Notes: a model not told the origin generated them from the letters alone. Positions 1 through 9,234 are shown, counted from the stretch's first letter. The stretch is DNA of 64,000 bases from Pseudarthrobacter psychrotolerans (GCF_009911795.1 NZ_CP047898.1:310001-374000); one strand, 5' to 3'. Translations and numbers: made by a program.

Positions 1-873
1 CGTAATCCTGCGGGCCTGTCAGTGCCGCGAGGGCGGCGTACTGCGAGGGGGTGGCAACACAGGAGACAATCGCTTCCATCACGTTGTTCATCTTCTGTTC
101 CAGCCCAGGCGGACAGACCAGGGCGCCGATCCTCAGGCCGGTCAGGCCGTACGTCTTGGAGAGAGTCAGCGACGTGAACACCCTCGCCTCGCCGGGCACG
201 TCGCTGTCGAACCGGGCCGGGCTGACGTGGGGGACGTCGTAGGTGAAGGCCTCGTAGCATTCGTCAGAAATGATCCAGAGATCGTGCTTGCGGGCAAGGT
301 CCACAAGTTGCCGGGTCAATTCCTCGCCGAGGACGGCGCCCAGCGGGTTGGACGGGGAATTCAGGACGAGCACCCGGGTCCGGTCCGTGATGAGCGCCTC
401 AACGTCCTGGATCCGCGGCTGGAAGTCATGCTCGGGATACAGCGGGTAGCCCACCGGCACGGCGTTCAGGAGCCGGCTGGTCATGGCGAATGTGGGGTAG
501 CCGGGGTTGGGGATCAGGATCTCGTCGCCGGGGGAGAGCAGAAGGCTCATGGCGAAGTGCAGGCCCTGCTGCGCGCCGTCCACCACGTACACCCGCTCGG
601 CACCAAGGCTGGTGCTAAGTCCGGCGCGTTCACGGAACCTGGCGGCGAACGCTTCACGGAGGACCGGGATGCCGGCGTTGGGCGTGTAGTTCGTCTCGTC
701 CCGGTCAAGGCACGCCATGCCGGCTTCAAGGATGTGGCGGGGGAGCGCGAAGCCCGGCTCGCCGATGCTCAGGACGATGGCCCCGGGGTGTGCCAGGCGG
801 CCTCGGTGATTTCCCGGATCTGGTTAACGGGGACGTCGCGCGCGTGCGCCGCAAGCTCAGGCATGGTTGCCAT
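1..873 (-). pseudogene. PLP-dependent aminotransferase (class I/II), 3' end outside the window, single-base frameshift
   Basis: Read leftward from ATG 871-873. The first 28 codons (MATMPELAAHARDVPVNQIR...) are followed in another frame by a typical fold-type I aminotransferase: LSIGEPGF, then YVVDGAQQGLHF, the cofactor-site region NPGYPTF, the substrate-site Asn in NSPSNPLGA, the Asp in ISDECYEAF, and the PLP-lysine region TLSKTYGLTGLRIG. The reading frame breaks at the C4/G4 run at 781-788. Adding one C (C5) restores one open frame from the start codon to the window edge. The substrate cannot be told from sequence. It may be an aspartate- or alanine-type transaminase. The gene is divergent from truB. 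As read it would stop after about 31 residues, but the intact flanks make a sequencing error more likely than true decay. Confidence 0.8.
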
Positions 874-1001
874 CCTAGCCGCCGGACTCCAGTCCCGGAG
901 CGGCCACACCGGGGTGCGTGCCAGGGGCGGGGCCTGCGGGCAAGTCGTGGGGGCAGGGCTTGTGGGCAAGGGCGACGGCCAGCGCCGATATACTGGGAAG
1001 C

Positions 1002-1997
1002 GTGCTTTCTGGACTGGTGATAGTGGACAAACCGCAGGGATGGACCAGCCATGATGTGGTTGGTCGGATGCGGCGTCTCGCCGGGACCCGGAAAGTGGGG
1101 CACGCCGGCACCCTCGATCCCATGGCCACCGGCGTTCTGGTAGTGGGCATCAACAAGGCCACCCGGCTCCTGACGTACATCGTGGGCACGTCCAAGACGT
1201 ACACGGCAACCATCCGGCTGGGCCAGTCCACCATCACGGACGACGCCGAAGGTGACGTGATTGCCGCCGTCAGTGCCGCCGCCGTCGTCGACGAAGCAAT
1301 TCACGACGGCGTCGCCGCCCTCACGGGTCAAATCCAGCAGGTGCCCAGCAGCGTCAGCGCCATTAAGGTCAACGGTGAACGCGCTTACGCCCGGGTCCGC
1401 TCCGGTGAAGAGGTAAAGCTCGCGGCGCGCCCGGTCACCATCCACCGTTTCGAAGTTCACGCCATCAGCCGGGAAGCCGGCGGTGACGTTGTGGACATTG
1501 ATGTCACGGTGGAGTGTTCCTCCGGCACATACATCCGGGCCCTCGCCCGCGACCTCGGCGACGGGCTGGGAGTGGGCGGCCACCTGACCGCCCTCCGCCG
1601 GACCCACGTTGGCCCGTACTCACTGGAGCAGGCCCGGACGCTGGAACAGCTGGCCGAGGAGCTCAATGTCCTGGAAATGTCCCAGGCAGCCAGGGCACTG
1701 ATGCCCAACCGCGAACTCACGGCGGAGGAGACCACCGAGATTTCCTTCGGACGCCGGATCGCCGCCGGAGCGGAAGCGGGCGATCCCGCGGCCGCCACCA
1801 CTGAGCACCCAGCGGCGGCGTTCGCGCCGGACGGCAGCCTCGTGGCGCTCCTGGCGGACTCCGGAAACTTTGCCAAGCCCGTTCTGGTGTTCGCGCCGGG
1901 CAACGGTGCGCCCGGAAGTACTGCGCCCGGAACTACCGCGTCCGGGAAGGCTGCGGGCGGGGATACTGCGCCCGATACTGCGGGCGGGGACGCCTAG
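1002..1997 (+). CDS. truB: tRNA pseudouridine(55) synthase TruB
   Basis: Converts U55 in the T-loop of tRNAs to pseudouridine. The start is taken at GTG 1002, giving VLSGLVIVDKPQGWTSHDVV; an upstream in-frame ATG at 918 would add a non-conserved stretch. The catalytic Asp is residue 39 in GHAGTLDP, and the KxTRLxxY-type motif follows at NKATRLLTY. The protein has 331 residues. The last roughly 30 form a low-complexity Gly/Ala/Thr/Pro tail built from repeated GCGCCCGG-like units. Downstream are two small membrane proteins starting 2 nt after the stop, then ribF, an order common in actinobacteria. Confidence 0.95.
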   Translation: MLSGLVIVDKPQGWTSHDVVGRMRRLAGTRKVGHAGTLDPMATGVLVVGINKATRLLTYIVGTSKTYTATIRLGQSTITDDAEGDVIAAVSAAAVVDEAIHDGVAALTGQIQQVPSSVSAIKVNGERAYARVRSGEEVKLAARPVTIHRFEVHAISREAGGDVVDIDVTVECSSGTYIRALARDLGDGLGVGGHLTALRRTHVGPYSLEQARTLEQLAEELNVLEMSQAARALMPNRELTAEETTEISFGRRIAAGAEAGDPAAATTEHPAAAFAPDGSLVALLADSGNFAKPVLVFAPGNGAPGSTAPGTTASGKAAGGDTAPDTAGGDA

Positions 1998-1999
1998 GC

Positions 2000-2353
2000 A
2001 TGGACGCCTATTTCTACATCATCCTGGTAGTCGGCCTGCTCTCCAGCGGAATCTGCCTCGGTGCCGGCATCCTCAAGAAATCCCCCAACGATTTCACCAT
2101 CCTGTCCGTTGCCGCCGTCGAGCTGGCACTGCTGGTTTACCTCGTGGGATCGATCGTGAGGGTCATCGCGGGCGAACCGATTGCCGGCGAAGCCTGGGAA
2201 TTCTGGGGATACCTTGCCACTGCGATGCTCCTGCCGCCTGCAGCGGTGTACTGGTCCATTCTTGAACGGACCCGCTGGAGCAACTTTGTCCTCGCCGCGG
2301 TCGGTGTCACGGCCTTGGTGATGGCAGCCCGCATGAACCAGATCTGGTACTGA
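2000..2353 (+). CDS. small four-helix membrane protein, unknown function
   Basis: 117 residues with about four predicted hydrophobic segments (around 5-25, 32-55, 68-86 and 92-110) and almost no soluble domain. It begins 2 nt after the truB stop and is followed 1 nt later by another small membrane protein, so it is probably co-transcribed and translationally coupled with both. I do not recognise a characterised family. The compactness and the ILKKSPND segment between helices 1 and 2 suggest an integral inner-membrane protein conserved in Micrococcaceae. No function is proposed. Confidence 0.75.
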   Translation: MDAYFYIILVVGLLSSGICLGAGILKKSPNDFTILSVAAVELALLVYLVGSIVRVIAGEPIAGEAWEFWGYLATAMLLPPAAVYWSILERTRWSNFVLAAVGVTALVMAARMNQIWY

Positions 2354-2354
2354 A

Positions 2355-2813
2355 ATGGAAGAAGTACGCAAAGTGAAAGCACCTCGTTCGGAAGCAACCC
2401 GTGCCAAGGCAGGCGGCAAGGACACCCGGAACACCGGCCCCGGACGTCTGCTCATCGCCGTCTATGCAGTGTTTGCCATTTCGGCCACCGCACGCGCCGG
2501 CTACCAGATCCTGACCAAGTTCTCCGAGGCTCCGTTCGCGTACCTGCTTTCCGCCTTCGCAGCGCTGGTCTACTTGGTGGCAACGGTGTCGCTGGCCAAA
2601 CCCGGCCGCACGTGGTTCCGGATCTCCCTGGCCGCCGTCCTGGTGGAACTTGTCGGTGTGCTGGTGGTGGGGGCGTTGAGCATGTTCGATCCGGTGGCGT
2701 TCCCGCATGAGACCGTCTGGTCCCTTTTTGGCCGGGGGTATGCGTTCATTCCGCTGCTGCTGCCGATCCTGGGACTGGTGTGGCTGTACCGGCGTCGGCC
2801 GCGCCGGCAGTAA
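2355..2813 (+). CDS. small membrane protein, unknown function
   Basis: 152 residues: a basic soluble N-terminus (residues 1-30, rich in Lys/Arg), then four hydrophobic segments (about 31-50, 60-80, 92-112 and 128-147) and a short RRRPRRQ cytoplasmic tail. It starts 1 nt after the preceding membrane gene and is the last member of the truB cluster before a roughly 220-nt gap that precedes ribF. The positive ends suggest both termini are cytoplasmic. No catalytic motif is visible. Confidence 0.75.
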   Translation: MEEVRKVKAPRSEATRAKAGGKDTRNTGPGRLLIAVYAVFAISATARAGYQILTKFSEAPFAYLLSAFAALVYLVATVSLAKPGRTWFRISLAAVLVELVGVLVVGALSMFDPVAFPHETVWSLFGRGYAFIPLLLPILGLVWLYRRRPRRQ

Positions 2814-3034
2814 TACACCGCAGCGGCAGTAATACCGCACCGGCAGCAAACCGCATCAGCGCTGCACCGCACCCGGGATCGGCCGCTGCCGGCGAGCCTT
2901 CGGGCATGTCCGCGTGTGCCATCCCGTTGGCCCGGCGCCGTCCGGAAGCCATCCTGAATGCGGGTAATCTTAGAGAGTTCCGGCGCCGGTGCGTTCGGAG
3001 AGATGTCAGTTGAAGGCAGTAAAAGGCGAGGGTG

Positions 3035-4018
3035 ATGGTCTACATCTGGAATGATCCGTCCGAGGTCCCGGCGGACTTTGGTCCCTCCGTTGTCACTTTC
3101 GGCAACTTCGACGGCGTCCATCGCGGGCACCAGCAGGTGCTCTCCGAGCTGATCCGCTCGGCCCGGCTCAACAAGACCAAAGCCGTTGCCGTCACTTTTG
3201 ACCCGCACCCGGCCCTGATCCACCGCCCGGAGTCCGCGCCCGAAATGATCATGGGCCTGCAGGACAAGCTGGTGGCATTGGGGGAGTTGGGCCTGGATGC
3301 CATTTTGGTGATGAAGTACTCGCTGAACCTGGCCAGCCTCACCCCGGAGGAATTTGTCAGCCAGGTCCTGGTGGACAGCCTGCACGCCAGCCACGTGGTG
3401 ATCGGCCATGATTCCCGGTTCGGCCGCGGCAACTCCGGTGACCTTGACACCATGAAGCGACTGGGCGAAAAGTTCGACTTCGATGTCCAGGTCATCAGTG
3501 AGTTCGGTTCGGAAGGCTACCCACTGCATAACGACGGCGGCACGGACCGCCGGTGTTCCTCCACCTGGGTGCGCGAAGCACTGCAGGAGGGTGACGTCGC
3601 CACCGCCGCCGCGGTACTGGGACGCCCGCACCGGATGCGCGGCGAGGTTGTACACGGTGCTGCCCGTGGCCGCGTGCTCGGTTTCCCCACCGCAAACCTT
3701 GCCCATCAGTCCAGCGGGTTCATCCCTGCGGACGGAATCTACGCCGGCTGGCTGGTGGACCAGGCCGGCACGCGCTGGCCGGCGGCCATCTCGGTGGGGT
3801 CCAATCCCACGTTCGACGGCGTCAGCCGCCAGGTCGAAGCCCATGTGATCGACCGTCCGCACGAGGCCGTGGAGGATTTCGATCTGTACGGCCAGACAGT
3901 AGTCGTCGAATTTGTGGCGCGGCTGCGCGGCATGGTGGCATACCGTGGGCCGGAGGCGCTTGTTGACCAGATGCGCCTGGACGTCATTCAGGCCCACGAT
4001 CTCCTCGTGCGGCGCTGA
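3035..4018 (+). CDS. ribF: bifunctional riboflavin kinase / FAD synthetase
   Basis: Makes FMN and then FAD from riboflavin. The N-terminal nucleotidyltransferase domain carries the class I signature GNFDGVHRGH (residues 23-32) and TFDPHP (54-59). The STWVR motif at residues 176-180 closes this domain. The C-terminal flavokinase domain shows GFPTANL (216-222), with the metal/ATP-binding PTAN at 218-221, and GIYAGW. The protein has 327 residues, normal for the family. ATG 3035 is chosen; GTG 3032 immediately before it is possible. The 220-nt upstream gap holds a TAATCT -10-like element near 2965 but no FMN riboswitch that I can see. Confidence 0.96.
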   Translation: MVYIWNDPSEVPADFGPSVVTFGNFDGVHRGHQQVLSELIRSARLNKTKAVAVTFDPHPALIHRPESAPEMIMGLQDKLVALGELGLDAILVMKYSLNLASLTPEEFVSQVLVDSLHASHVVIGHDSRFGRGNSGDLDTMKRLGEKFDFDVQVISEFGSEGYPLHNDGGTDRRCSSTWVREALQEGDVATAAAVLGRPHRMRGEVVHGAARGRVLGFPTANLAHQSSGFIPADGIYAGWLVDQAGTRWPAAISVGSNPTFDGVSRQVEAHVIDRPHEAVEDFDLYGQTVVVEFVARLRGMVAYRGPEALVDQMRLDVIQAHDLLVRR

Positions 4019-4058
4019 CCGGGGCCCACCCCGAACGAACAGCCAGAGAGGCAGCACA

Positions 4059-4913
4059 GTGGCCGTCGAGAAGAACACCCGCAAACTGGACAAAGGCATA
4101 GTCCGTGATTTCAGTTCCCGGATGAGCTACGCGTCCTACCTCCAGCTGCCCACCCTGCTCAGTGCACAGCAGCCGGTCAGCACGCCCGAACACCACGACG
4201 AGCTGCTGTTCATCATCCAGCACCAGACCACAGAGCTGTGGCTGAAGCTTGTCCTGCACGAGCTCCGCAGCGCTGCGGCCTGGCTGCGTGCAGACGATCT
4301 CGGATCCGCACTCAAGGGCATCGCCCGGGTCAAGCACATTCAGAAAACCCTGACGGAGCAATGGTCCGTGCTGGCCACTCTGACGCCCACGGAGTACTCC
4401 CAGTTCCGCGGGTTCCTGGGCAATTCCTCAGGATTCCAGTCCAGCCAATACCGGGCCGTGGAATTTATCCTCGGAAACAAGAACCGAAAAATGCTGCCGG
4501 TCTTCGAATCTGACCCCGAAGCCCACGCCATGCTGGAGGATGTGCTTAAGGCGCCCAGCATCTACGACGAGTTCCTTGCCTACCTGGCCCGGCAGGGCTT
4601 CGACGTGCCACAGTCCGTCCTGGAGCGGGACGTCACCCGCGCCCACGAGTTCTGCCCGGAACTGGTTCCGCTGTTCAAGCACATCTACGAAAACGCCGCG
4701 GATAACTGGGGCGCCTACGAGGCGTGCGAGGAACTCGTGGACCTTGAAGATAATTTCCAGCTCTGGCGGTTCCGGCACCTCCGCACGGTCCAGCGGACCA
4801 TCGGGATGAAATCGGGAACCGGGGGATCCAGCGGCGCTGCCTTCCTGCAGAAGGCCCTTGAGCTCACCTTTTTCCCTGAATTGTTTGCGGTACGGACGGA
4901 GATCGGCCAGTGA
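4059..4913 (+). CDS. kynA: tryptophan 2,3-dioxygenase
   Basis: Haem enzyme that opens the indole ring of L-tryptophan to N-formylkynurenine. The recognisable core is YASYLQLPTLLSAQ, then HHDELLFIIQHQTTELWLKL (haem- and substrate-pocket region), NSSGFQSSQYR, DLEDNFQLWRFRH (conserved W-x-x-RH) and the loop GTGGSSGAAFL that closes over substrate. The start is GTG 4059, 10 nt after an AGAGAGG Shine-Dalgarno; length is 284 residues, normal for bacterial TDO. The stop overlaps the kynureninase GTG, so the pair is translationally coupled. No kynurenine formamidase is adjacent. Confidence 0.95.
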   Translation: MAVEKNTRKLDKGIVRDFSSRMSYASYLQLPTLLSAQQPVSTPEHHDELLFIIQHQTTELWLKLVLHELRSAAAWLRADDLGSALKGIARVKHIQKTLTEQWSVLATLTPTEYSQFRGFLGNSSGFQSSQYRAVEFILGNKNRKMLPVFESDPEAHAMLEDVLKAPSIYDEFLAYLARQGFDVPQSVLERDVTRAHEFCPELVPLFKHIYENAADNWGAYEACEELVDLEDNFQLWRFRHLRTVQRTIGMKSGTGGSSGAAFLQKALELTFFPELFAVRTEIGQ

Positions 4914-6169
4914 GCAACGCGATGGACGCGAGGATGGAAAATCACGACGGCGCTACCCTCCTTGAGCAGGCAGCGCAACTTGACGCAGCTGACCCGTTGG
5001 CACGCTACCGCGGCCTCTTCATCGGGACGGACACGGACCTTTCCTACCTCGACGGCAATTCCCTGGGCCGCCCGCTGAAACGGACACCACGGGACATCAG
5101 CACCTTTATCGAGGAAGGCTGGGGCGGCCGGCTCATCCGTGGCTGGGACGAGGAATGGCTGGACCTGCCCCAGACCATCGGCGATCAACTGGGCCGGGCT
5201 GTCCTCGGTGCAGCCGAAGGCCAGACCGTCATTGCCGACTCCACCACGGTGGTGCTCTACAAGCTGATCCGTGCTGCGCTGGCCACCGTGGCTGACCCCG
5301 CCCGTACAGAGATTGTCCTGGACACGGACAACTTCCCCACGGACCGCTACCTGGTCGAGGGCATCGCCCGCGAGGAAGGCCTGACCCTGCGGTGGATCGA
5401 AGCCGATCCAGCGTCCGGCGTCACCGTTGAACAGGTGCGGGACGCAACCGGCCCGGCGACCGCCGTCGTACTTTTGAGCCACGTGGCGTACCGCTCAGGC
5501 TTCCTGGCCGACCTTCCGGGTATCACGGAAGTTGCGCACAGCGCGGGGGCGCTGGTGGTCTGGGATCTGTGCCACTCCGCCGGATCCGTGGAGCTGGACC
5601 TGGACGGGGCTGGCGTGGATTTTGCCGCGGGCTGCACCTACAAGTACCTCAACGGGGGGCCGGGCTCGCCGGCGTTCGCCTACGTCAACCGCCGGCACCT
5701 GCCCGGGCTGCAGCAGCCGATCTGGGGCTGGATGGGACGCAAGGACGCGTTCGAGATGGCCGCAGGCTACGAGCCGGCGCCCGGGATCCGGAGTTTCCTC
5801 AGCGGCACGCCGGCCATCTTCGGGATGCTGGCCATGCGCGGGACCCTTGACCTCATCGAAGAGGCCGGCATGGCTGCCATCCGGGAGAAGTCCCTGAAAC
5901 TCACCGCATACGCCGTGCAGCTGTATGAGGCATGGCTGGAGCCGGCGGGCGTGGAGCTGGCATCGCCGCGTGATCCGGAGCTTCGCGGAAGCCACATCAC
6001 CCTGGACCATCCGGCGTTCCGGAACGTGACGGCGGAGCTGTGGGAACAGGACGTCATCCCGGACTTCCGCGCACCACACGGGATCCGCGTGGGGCTGTCG
6101 CCGCTGAGCACCAGCTTCGCCGAGCTGTTCCGGGGGATGGCCGCCATCCGGGAGCAGCTCCGCCGCTGA
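4910..6169 (+). CDS. kynU: kynureninase
   Basis: PLP enzyme hydrolysing kynurenine to anthranilate and alanine. Diagnostic stretches are YLDGNSLGR near the N-terminus, DLCHSAGS with the cofactor Asp, and TYKYLNGGPGSPAF, whose Lys245 should carry PLP. Length is 419 residues. The GTG start at 4910 overlaps the stop of the dioxygenase by 4 nt (GTGA); an in-frame ATG at 4922 is a second option. Together with kynA it gives two of the three steps from tryptophan to anthranilate. The stop codon lies inside a tandem 23-nt duplication. Confidence 0.95.
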   Translation: MSNAMDARMENHDGATLLEQAAQLDAADPLARYRGLFIGTDTDLSYLDGNSLGRPLKRTPRDISTFIEEGWGGRLIRGWDEEWLDLPQTIGDQLGRAVLGAAEGQTVIADSTTVVLYKLIRAALATVADPARTEIVLDTDNFPTDRYLVEGIAREEGLTLRWIEADPASGVTVEQVRDATGPATAVVLLSHVAYRSGFLADLPGITEVAHSAGALVVWDLCHSAGSVELDLDGAGVDFAAGCTYKYLNGGPGSPAFAYVNRRHLPGLQQPIWGWMGRKDAFEMAAGYEPAPGIRSFLSGTPAIFGMLAMRGTLDLIEEAGMAAIREKSLKLTAYAVQLYEAWLEPAGVELASPRDPELRGSHITLDHPAFRNVTAELWEQDVIPDFRAPHGIRVGLSPLSTSFAELFRGMAAIREQLRR

Positions 6170-6210
6170 GCCGCTGCTTTTACTGAGCCGCTGAGCCGCT
6201 GCTTTTACTG
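6163..6210 (+). repeat. 23-nt tandem duplication spanning the kynU stop
   Basis: The stretch beginning CCGCTGAGCCGCTGCTTTTA occurs at 6163-6185 and again at 6188-6210, a period of 25 nt. The first copy contains the last codons and TGA of kynU. It looks like a local slippage or duplication event with no coding effect. Confidence 0.7.
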
Positions 6211-6251
6211 GCGGCCTTTGCTGACGGCGGGTGGTGACAGCGGCGGCTGTT

Positions 6252-6281
6252 TCGACAAGATTGCGGCGGGGCCGGTAAACT
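6252..6281 (+). promoter_or_regulatory. candidate sigma-70-type promoter of rpsO
   Basis: TCGACA at 6252-6257 and TAAACT at 6276-6281 are separated by 18 nt. They would start a transcript near 6288 and leave a GC-rich leader of about 135 nt before rpsO, a usual place for S15 autoregulatory leaders in bacteria. The leader structure itself is not resolved here. Confidence 0.5.
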
Positions 6282-6422
6282 AAGGGTTGGTTCCGGCTGC
6301 AGTCCGTGGCGGCTGGTTCCTGCCATGTGTGGACAGACCCTGGTTTCCGGGGGATTCCCGCGCGGGCAGACCCGGCAGTGAAGTACTGAATCGGGCCTCA
6401 CGGCACATCTCTAGGAGTTATT

Positions 6423-6692
6423 GTGGCACTTGAAGCCGCTGTAAAGCAGTCCATCATCCAGGATTTCGCAACGTCCGAGGGCGACACCGGTTCGCCGGAG
6501 GTCCAGGTTGCAGTCCTGACTCAGCGGATCAAGGATCTGACTGAGCACATGAAGGTGCACAAGCACGATTACCACACCCAGCGCGGTCTGCTGGCCATGG
6601 TTGGTCGTCGCAAGCGTATGCTCACCTACCTCAAGAACACTGACATCACCCGCTACCGTGCGCTCATCGAGCGTCTCGGCCTGCGCCGCTAG
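6423..6692 (+). CDS. rpsO: 30S ribosomal protein S15
   Basis: 89-residue primary 16S-rRNA-binding protein of the small subunit platform. The sequence shows the family hallmarks [38 protein letters not shown] and [13 protein letters not shown], covering the four helices. The start is GTG 6423, 7 nt after a TAGGAG Shine-Dalgarno. It is followed by a strong terminator and then by the structured pnp leader, the common rpsO-pnp order. Confidence 0.98.
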   Translation: MALEAAVKQSIIQDFATSEGDTGSPEVQVAVLTQRIKDLTEHMKVHKHDYHTQRGLLAMVGRRKRMLTYLKNTDITRYRALIERLGLRR

Positions 6693-6704
6693 TCAGCTTT
6701 AAGG

Positions 6705-6735
6705 GGCGGCCCCTTCCGTGACGGAAAGGGCCGCC
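6705..6735 (+). terminator. rho-independent terminator after rpsO
   Basis: GGCGGCCCCTTCCG pairs with CGGAAAGGGCCGCC around a TGA loop (one mismatch), followed by TTCTTC. It separates rpsO from pnp, although partial read-through into pnp is usual for this pair. Confidence 0.8.
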
Positions 6736-6764
6736 TTCTTCAGACGAAAATTAAACAGGAGGAT

Positions 6765-6904
6765 CAACCGCATCACGCATTCGCGGTCCTCGGTAGTGAT
6801 CCCCGGGAACGGCTTCGAAGAATGAAGCCCTCGGCCCGTGGGTCTCGATCGATGACCGGGTGCAGTGCAGGCCAGTAGACAGATGCTGGCCTGGGTTGAT
6901 GCGG
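6765..6904 (+). ncRNA. structured 5' leader of pnp, resembling the Actino-pnp RNA motif
   Basis: A compact fold can be read directly. The closing stem is CCGCATCA (6768-6775) with TGATGCGG (6897-6904). One internal hairpin is GGCTTC (6811-6816) with GAAGCC (6824-6829), and another is CAGGCCAG (6868-6875) with CTGGCCTG (6886-6893). The position just upstream of pnp in an actinobacterium and the TCCTCGGTAGT and CCTCGGCCCGTGGGTCTCG segments match what I know of the Actino-pnp motif, a conserved 5' UTR element thought to act in autoregulation of PNPase. A covariance-model scan was not possible. Confidence 0.8.
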
Positions 6905-6940
6905 CTGGACTCCGTGAAACAAGAAACGGAGGTGACTCTC

Positions 6941-9124
6941 TTGGAGGGTCCCGAAATCCAGTTCTCAGAAGCAGTCATTGATAATGGCCGCTTTGGCAAG
7001 CGTGTAATCCGCTTTGAAACCGGCCGTCTTGCCAAGCAGGCAGCCGGCGCAGCCATGGTGTACATCGACGAAGACACCGCGCTGCTGTCCGCCACCACCG
7101 CAGGCAAGCACCCGCGCGAAGGCTTCGACTTCTTTCCGCTGACGGTTGACGTTGAAGAGCGCATGTACGCCGCCGGCCGTATCCCGGGCTCGTTCTTCCG
7201 CCGCGAAGGCCGCCCGTCCACGGAGGCCATCCTGGCCTGCCGCCTCATGGACCGCCCGCTGCGTCCGGCCTTCGTCAAGGGCCTGCGCAACGAGGTCCAG
7301 ATCGTGGTGACCGTCCTGGCCATCAACCCTGACGAGCTCTACGACGTGGTGGCCATCAACGCCTCCTCCATGTCCACCCAGCTCTCCGGCCTGCCGTTCT
7401 CCGGCCCGATCGGCGGCGTCCGCGTAGCCCTCGTCGCTGACGAGCACGGTTCGCAGTGGGTTGCTTTCCCCAAGCACTCCCAGCTCGAGAACTCCGTGTT
7501 CAACATGGTTGTAGCCGGCCGTGTTGCCGGTGACGACGTCGCCATCATGATGGTTGAAGCCGAAGCGACCGACAACTCCTGGAACCTCATCAAGGAACAG
7601 GGCGCAACCGCTCCCACCGAAGAGGTTGTCTCCGAGGGCCTCGAGGCTGCCAAGCCGTTCATCAAGGCACTCTGCGAGGCCCAGGCTGACCTGGCCGCAC
7701 GCGCTGCCAAGCCCACCGTTGAGTTCCCGGTCTTCCTGGACTACCAGGATGACGTCTACGCCGCTGTTGAGTCCGCTGCCGCTGAGAAGCTGGCCGCCGT
7801 CTTCCAGATCGCCGACAAGCAGGAACGCGACGTTGCAACGGATGCGCTCAAGGACGAAGTCACTTCTTCCCTGGCCGGCCAGTTCGAAGGCCGCGACAAG
7901 GAGCTGTCCGCAGCATTCCGCTCCGTCACCAAGCAGGTTGTGCGCCAGCGCATCCTCAAGGACCAGATCCGCATCGACGGCCGTGGCCTGACGGACATCC
8001 GCCAGCTCACCGCCGAGGTTGAAGTTCTGCCCCGCGTGCACGGTTCGGCAATCTTCGAGCGCGGCGAAACCCAGATCATGGGTGTCACCACGCTGAACAT
8101 GCTCAAGATGGAACAGCAGATCGATTCGCTGTCGCCCGTCACGCGCAAGCGCTACATGCACAACTACAACTTCCCGCCGTACTCCACCGGTGAGACCGGC
8201 CGCGTGGGCTCGCCCAAGCGCCGCGAAATCGGCCACGGCGCCCTCGCAGAGCGCGCCATCATGCCGGTGCTGCCGTCCCGCGAGGAATTCCCCTACGCGA
8301 TCCGCCAGGTGTCTGAGGCTCTCAGCTCCAACGGTTCGACGTCGATGGGTTCCGTCTGCGCCTCGACGCTGTCCCTGCTCAACGCAGGTGTGCCGCTGAA
8401 GGCAGCCGTTGCTGGTATCGCCATGGGCCTGGTCTCCGACCAGGTTGACGGCCAGACCCGCTACGCAGCCCTGACCGATATCCTCGGCGCCGAAGATGCT
8501 TTCGGCGACATGGACTTCAAGGTTGCCGGCACCGCCGAATTCGTGACGGCCATCCAGCTGGACACGAAGCTCGACGGCATCCCCGCGTCCGTGCTGGCAG
8601 CAGCGCTGAAGCAGGCCCGCGAAGCCCGTCTTCACATCCTGGACGTCCTGAACTCCGCGATCGACACCCCGGATGAGCTCTCCGAGTTCGCGCCGCGCGT
8701 CATCGCGGTCAAGATCCCGGTTGACAAGATCGGCGAGGTCATTGGGCCCAAGGGCAAGATGATCAACCAGATCCAGGAAGATACCGGCGCGGATATCTCC
8801 ATCGAGGACGACGGCACGGTCTACATTGGCGCCACCAACGGTCCGTCTGCTGACGCAGCACGTTCCGCGATCAACGCCATTGCCAACCCGCAGATCCCGG
8901 AAATCGGCGAGCGCTACCTGGGTACGGTCGTCAAGACCACCACCTTCGGTGCCTTCATTTCGCTGACCCCGGGCAAGGACGGCCTGCTGCACATCTCCGA
9001 ACTGCGCAAGCTGGCCAACGGCAAGCGCGTGGACAACGTTGATGACGTGGTTTCCGTCGGCCAGAAGATCCAGGTGGAAATCACCAAGATCGATGACCGT
9101 GGCAAGCTGTCTCTGTCCCCGTAG
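6941..9124 (+). CDS. pnp: polyribonucleotide nucleotidyltransferase (PNPase), last ~23 residues lost by frameshift
   Basis: Phosphorolytic 3'-5' exoribonuclease and RNA polymerase of the RNA degradosome. The start is TTG 6941, five bases after a full GGAGGTGA ribosome-binding site. Two RNase PH domains are joined by an alpha-helical domain. The second core shows [26 protein letters not shown] residues and the [11 protein letters not shown] catalytic loop. A KH domain follows ([17 protein letters not shown]), then an S1 domain ([15 protein letters not shown]). As read, translation stops at TAG 9122-9124. Adding one C to the C4 run at 9117-9120 continues the frame to 9192 with an acidic tail ([14 protein letters not shown]...), which is the expected end. 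Confidence 0.95.
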   Translation: MEGPEIQFSEAVIDNGRFGKRVIRFETGRLAKQAAGAAMVYIDEDTALLSATTAGKHPREGFDFFPLTVDVEERMYAAGRIPGSFFRREGRPSTEAILACRLMDRPLRPAFVKGLRNEVQIVVTVLAINPDELYDVVAINASSMSTQLSGLPFSGPIGGVRVALVADEHGSQWVAFPKHSQLENSVFNMVVAGRVAGDDVAIMMVEAEATDNSWNLIKEQGATAPTEEVVSEGLEAAKPFIKALCEAQADLAARAAKPTVEFPVFLDYQDDVYAAVESAAAEKLAAVFQIADKQERDVATDALKDEVTSSLAGQFEGRDKELSAAFRSVTKQVVRQRILKDQIRIDGRGLTDIRQLTAEVEVLPRVHGSAIFERGETQIMGVTTLNMLKMEQQIDSLSPVTRKRYMHNYNFPPYSTGETGRVGSPKRREIGHGALAERAIMPVLPSREEFPYAIRQVSEALSSNGSTSMGSVCASTLSLLNAGVPLKAAVAGIAMGLVSDQVDGQTRYAALTDILGAEDAFGDMDFKVAGTAEFVTAIQLDTKLDGIPASVLAAALKQAREARLHILDVLNSAIDTPDELSEFAPRVIAVKIPVDKIGEVIGPKGKMINQIQEDTGADISIEDDGTVYIGATNGPSADAARSAINAIANPQIPEIGERYLGTVVKTTTFGAFISLTPGKDGLLHISELRKLANGKRVDNVDDVVSVGQKIQVEITKIDDRGKLSLSP

Positions 9125-9234
9125 TGGCTGAAGAAGAAGGCGTCGAGCTCGTTGACGCTTCCGCCGCAGAGGGCGCTGCCGAAGCGGAGTAGTCCACTGA
9201 CGCGGAGTAACATCCTCCTGCACTCAGCATGAAT

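Noticed and set aside
227..1054. 275-codon plus-strand open frame
   Set aside because: It lies opposite the aminotransferase and the truB start, has no protein-like features, and is a by-product of high GC third positions.
2814..3034. FMN riboswitch before ribF
   Set aside because: The conserved FMN-aptamer segments are absent; only small CGGCAGTAATAC-like repeats are seen.
6965..9223. 752-codon minus-strand open frame opposite pnp
   Set aside because: Composition is an antisense shadow rich in Gly/Asp/His/Val with no motif; pnp on the plus strand is unambiguous.
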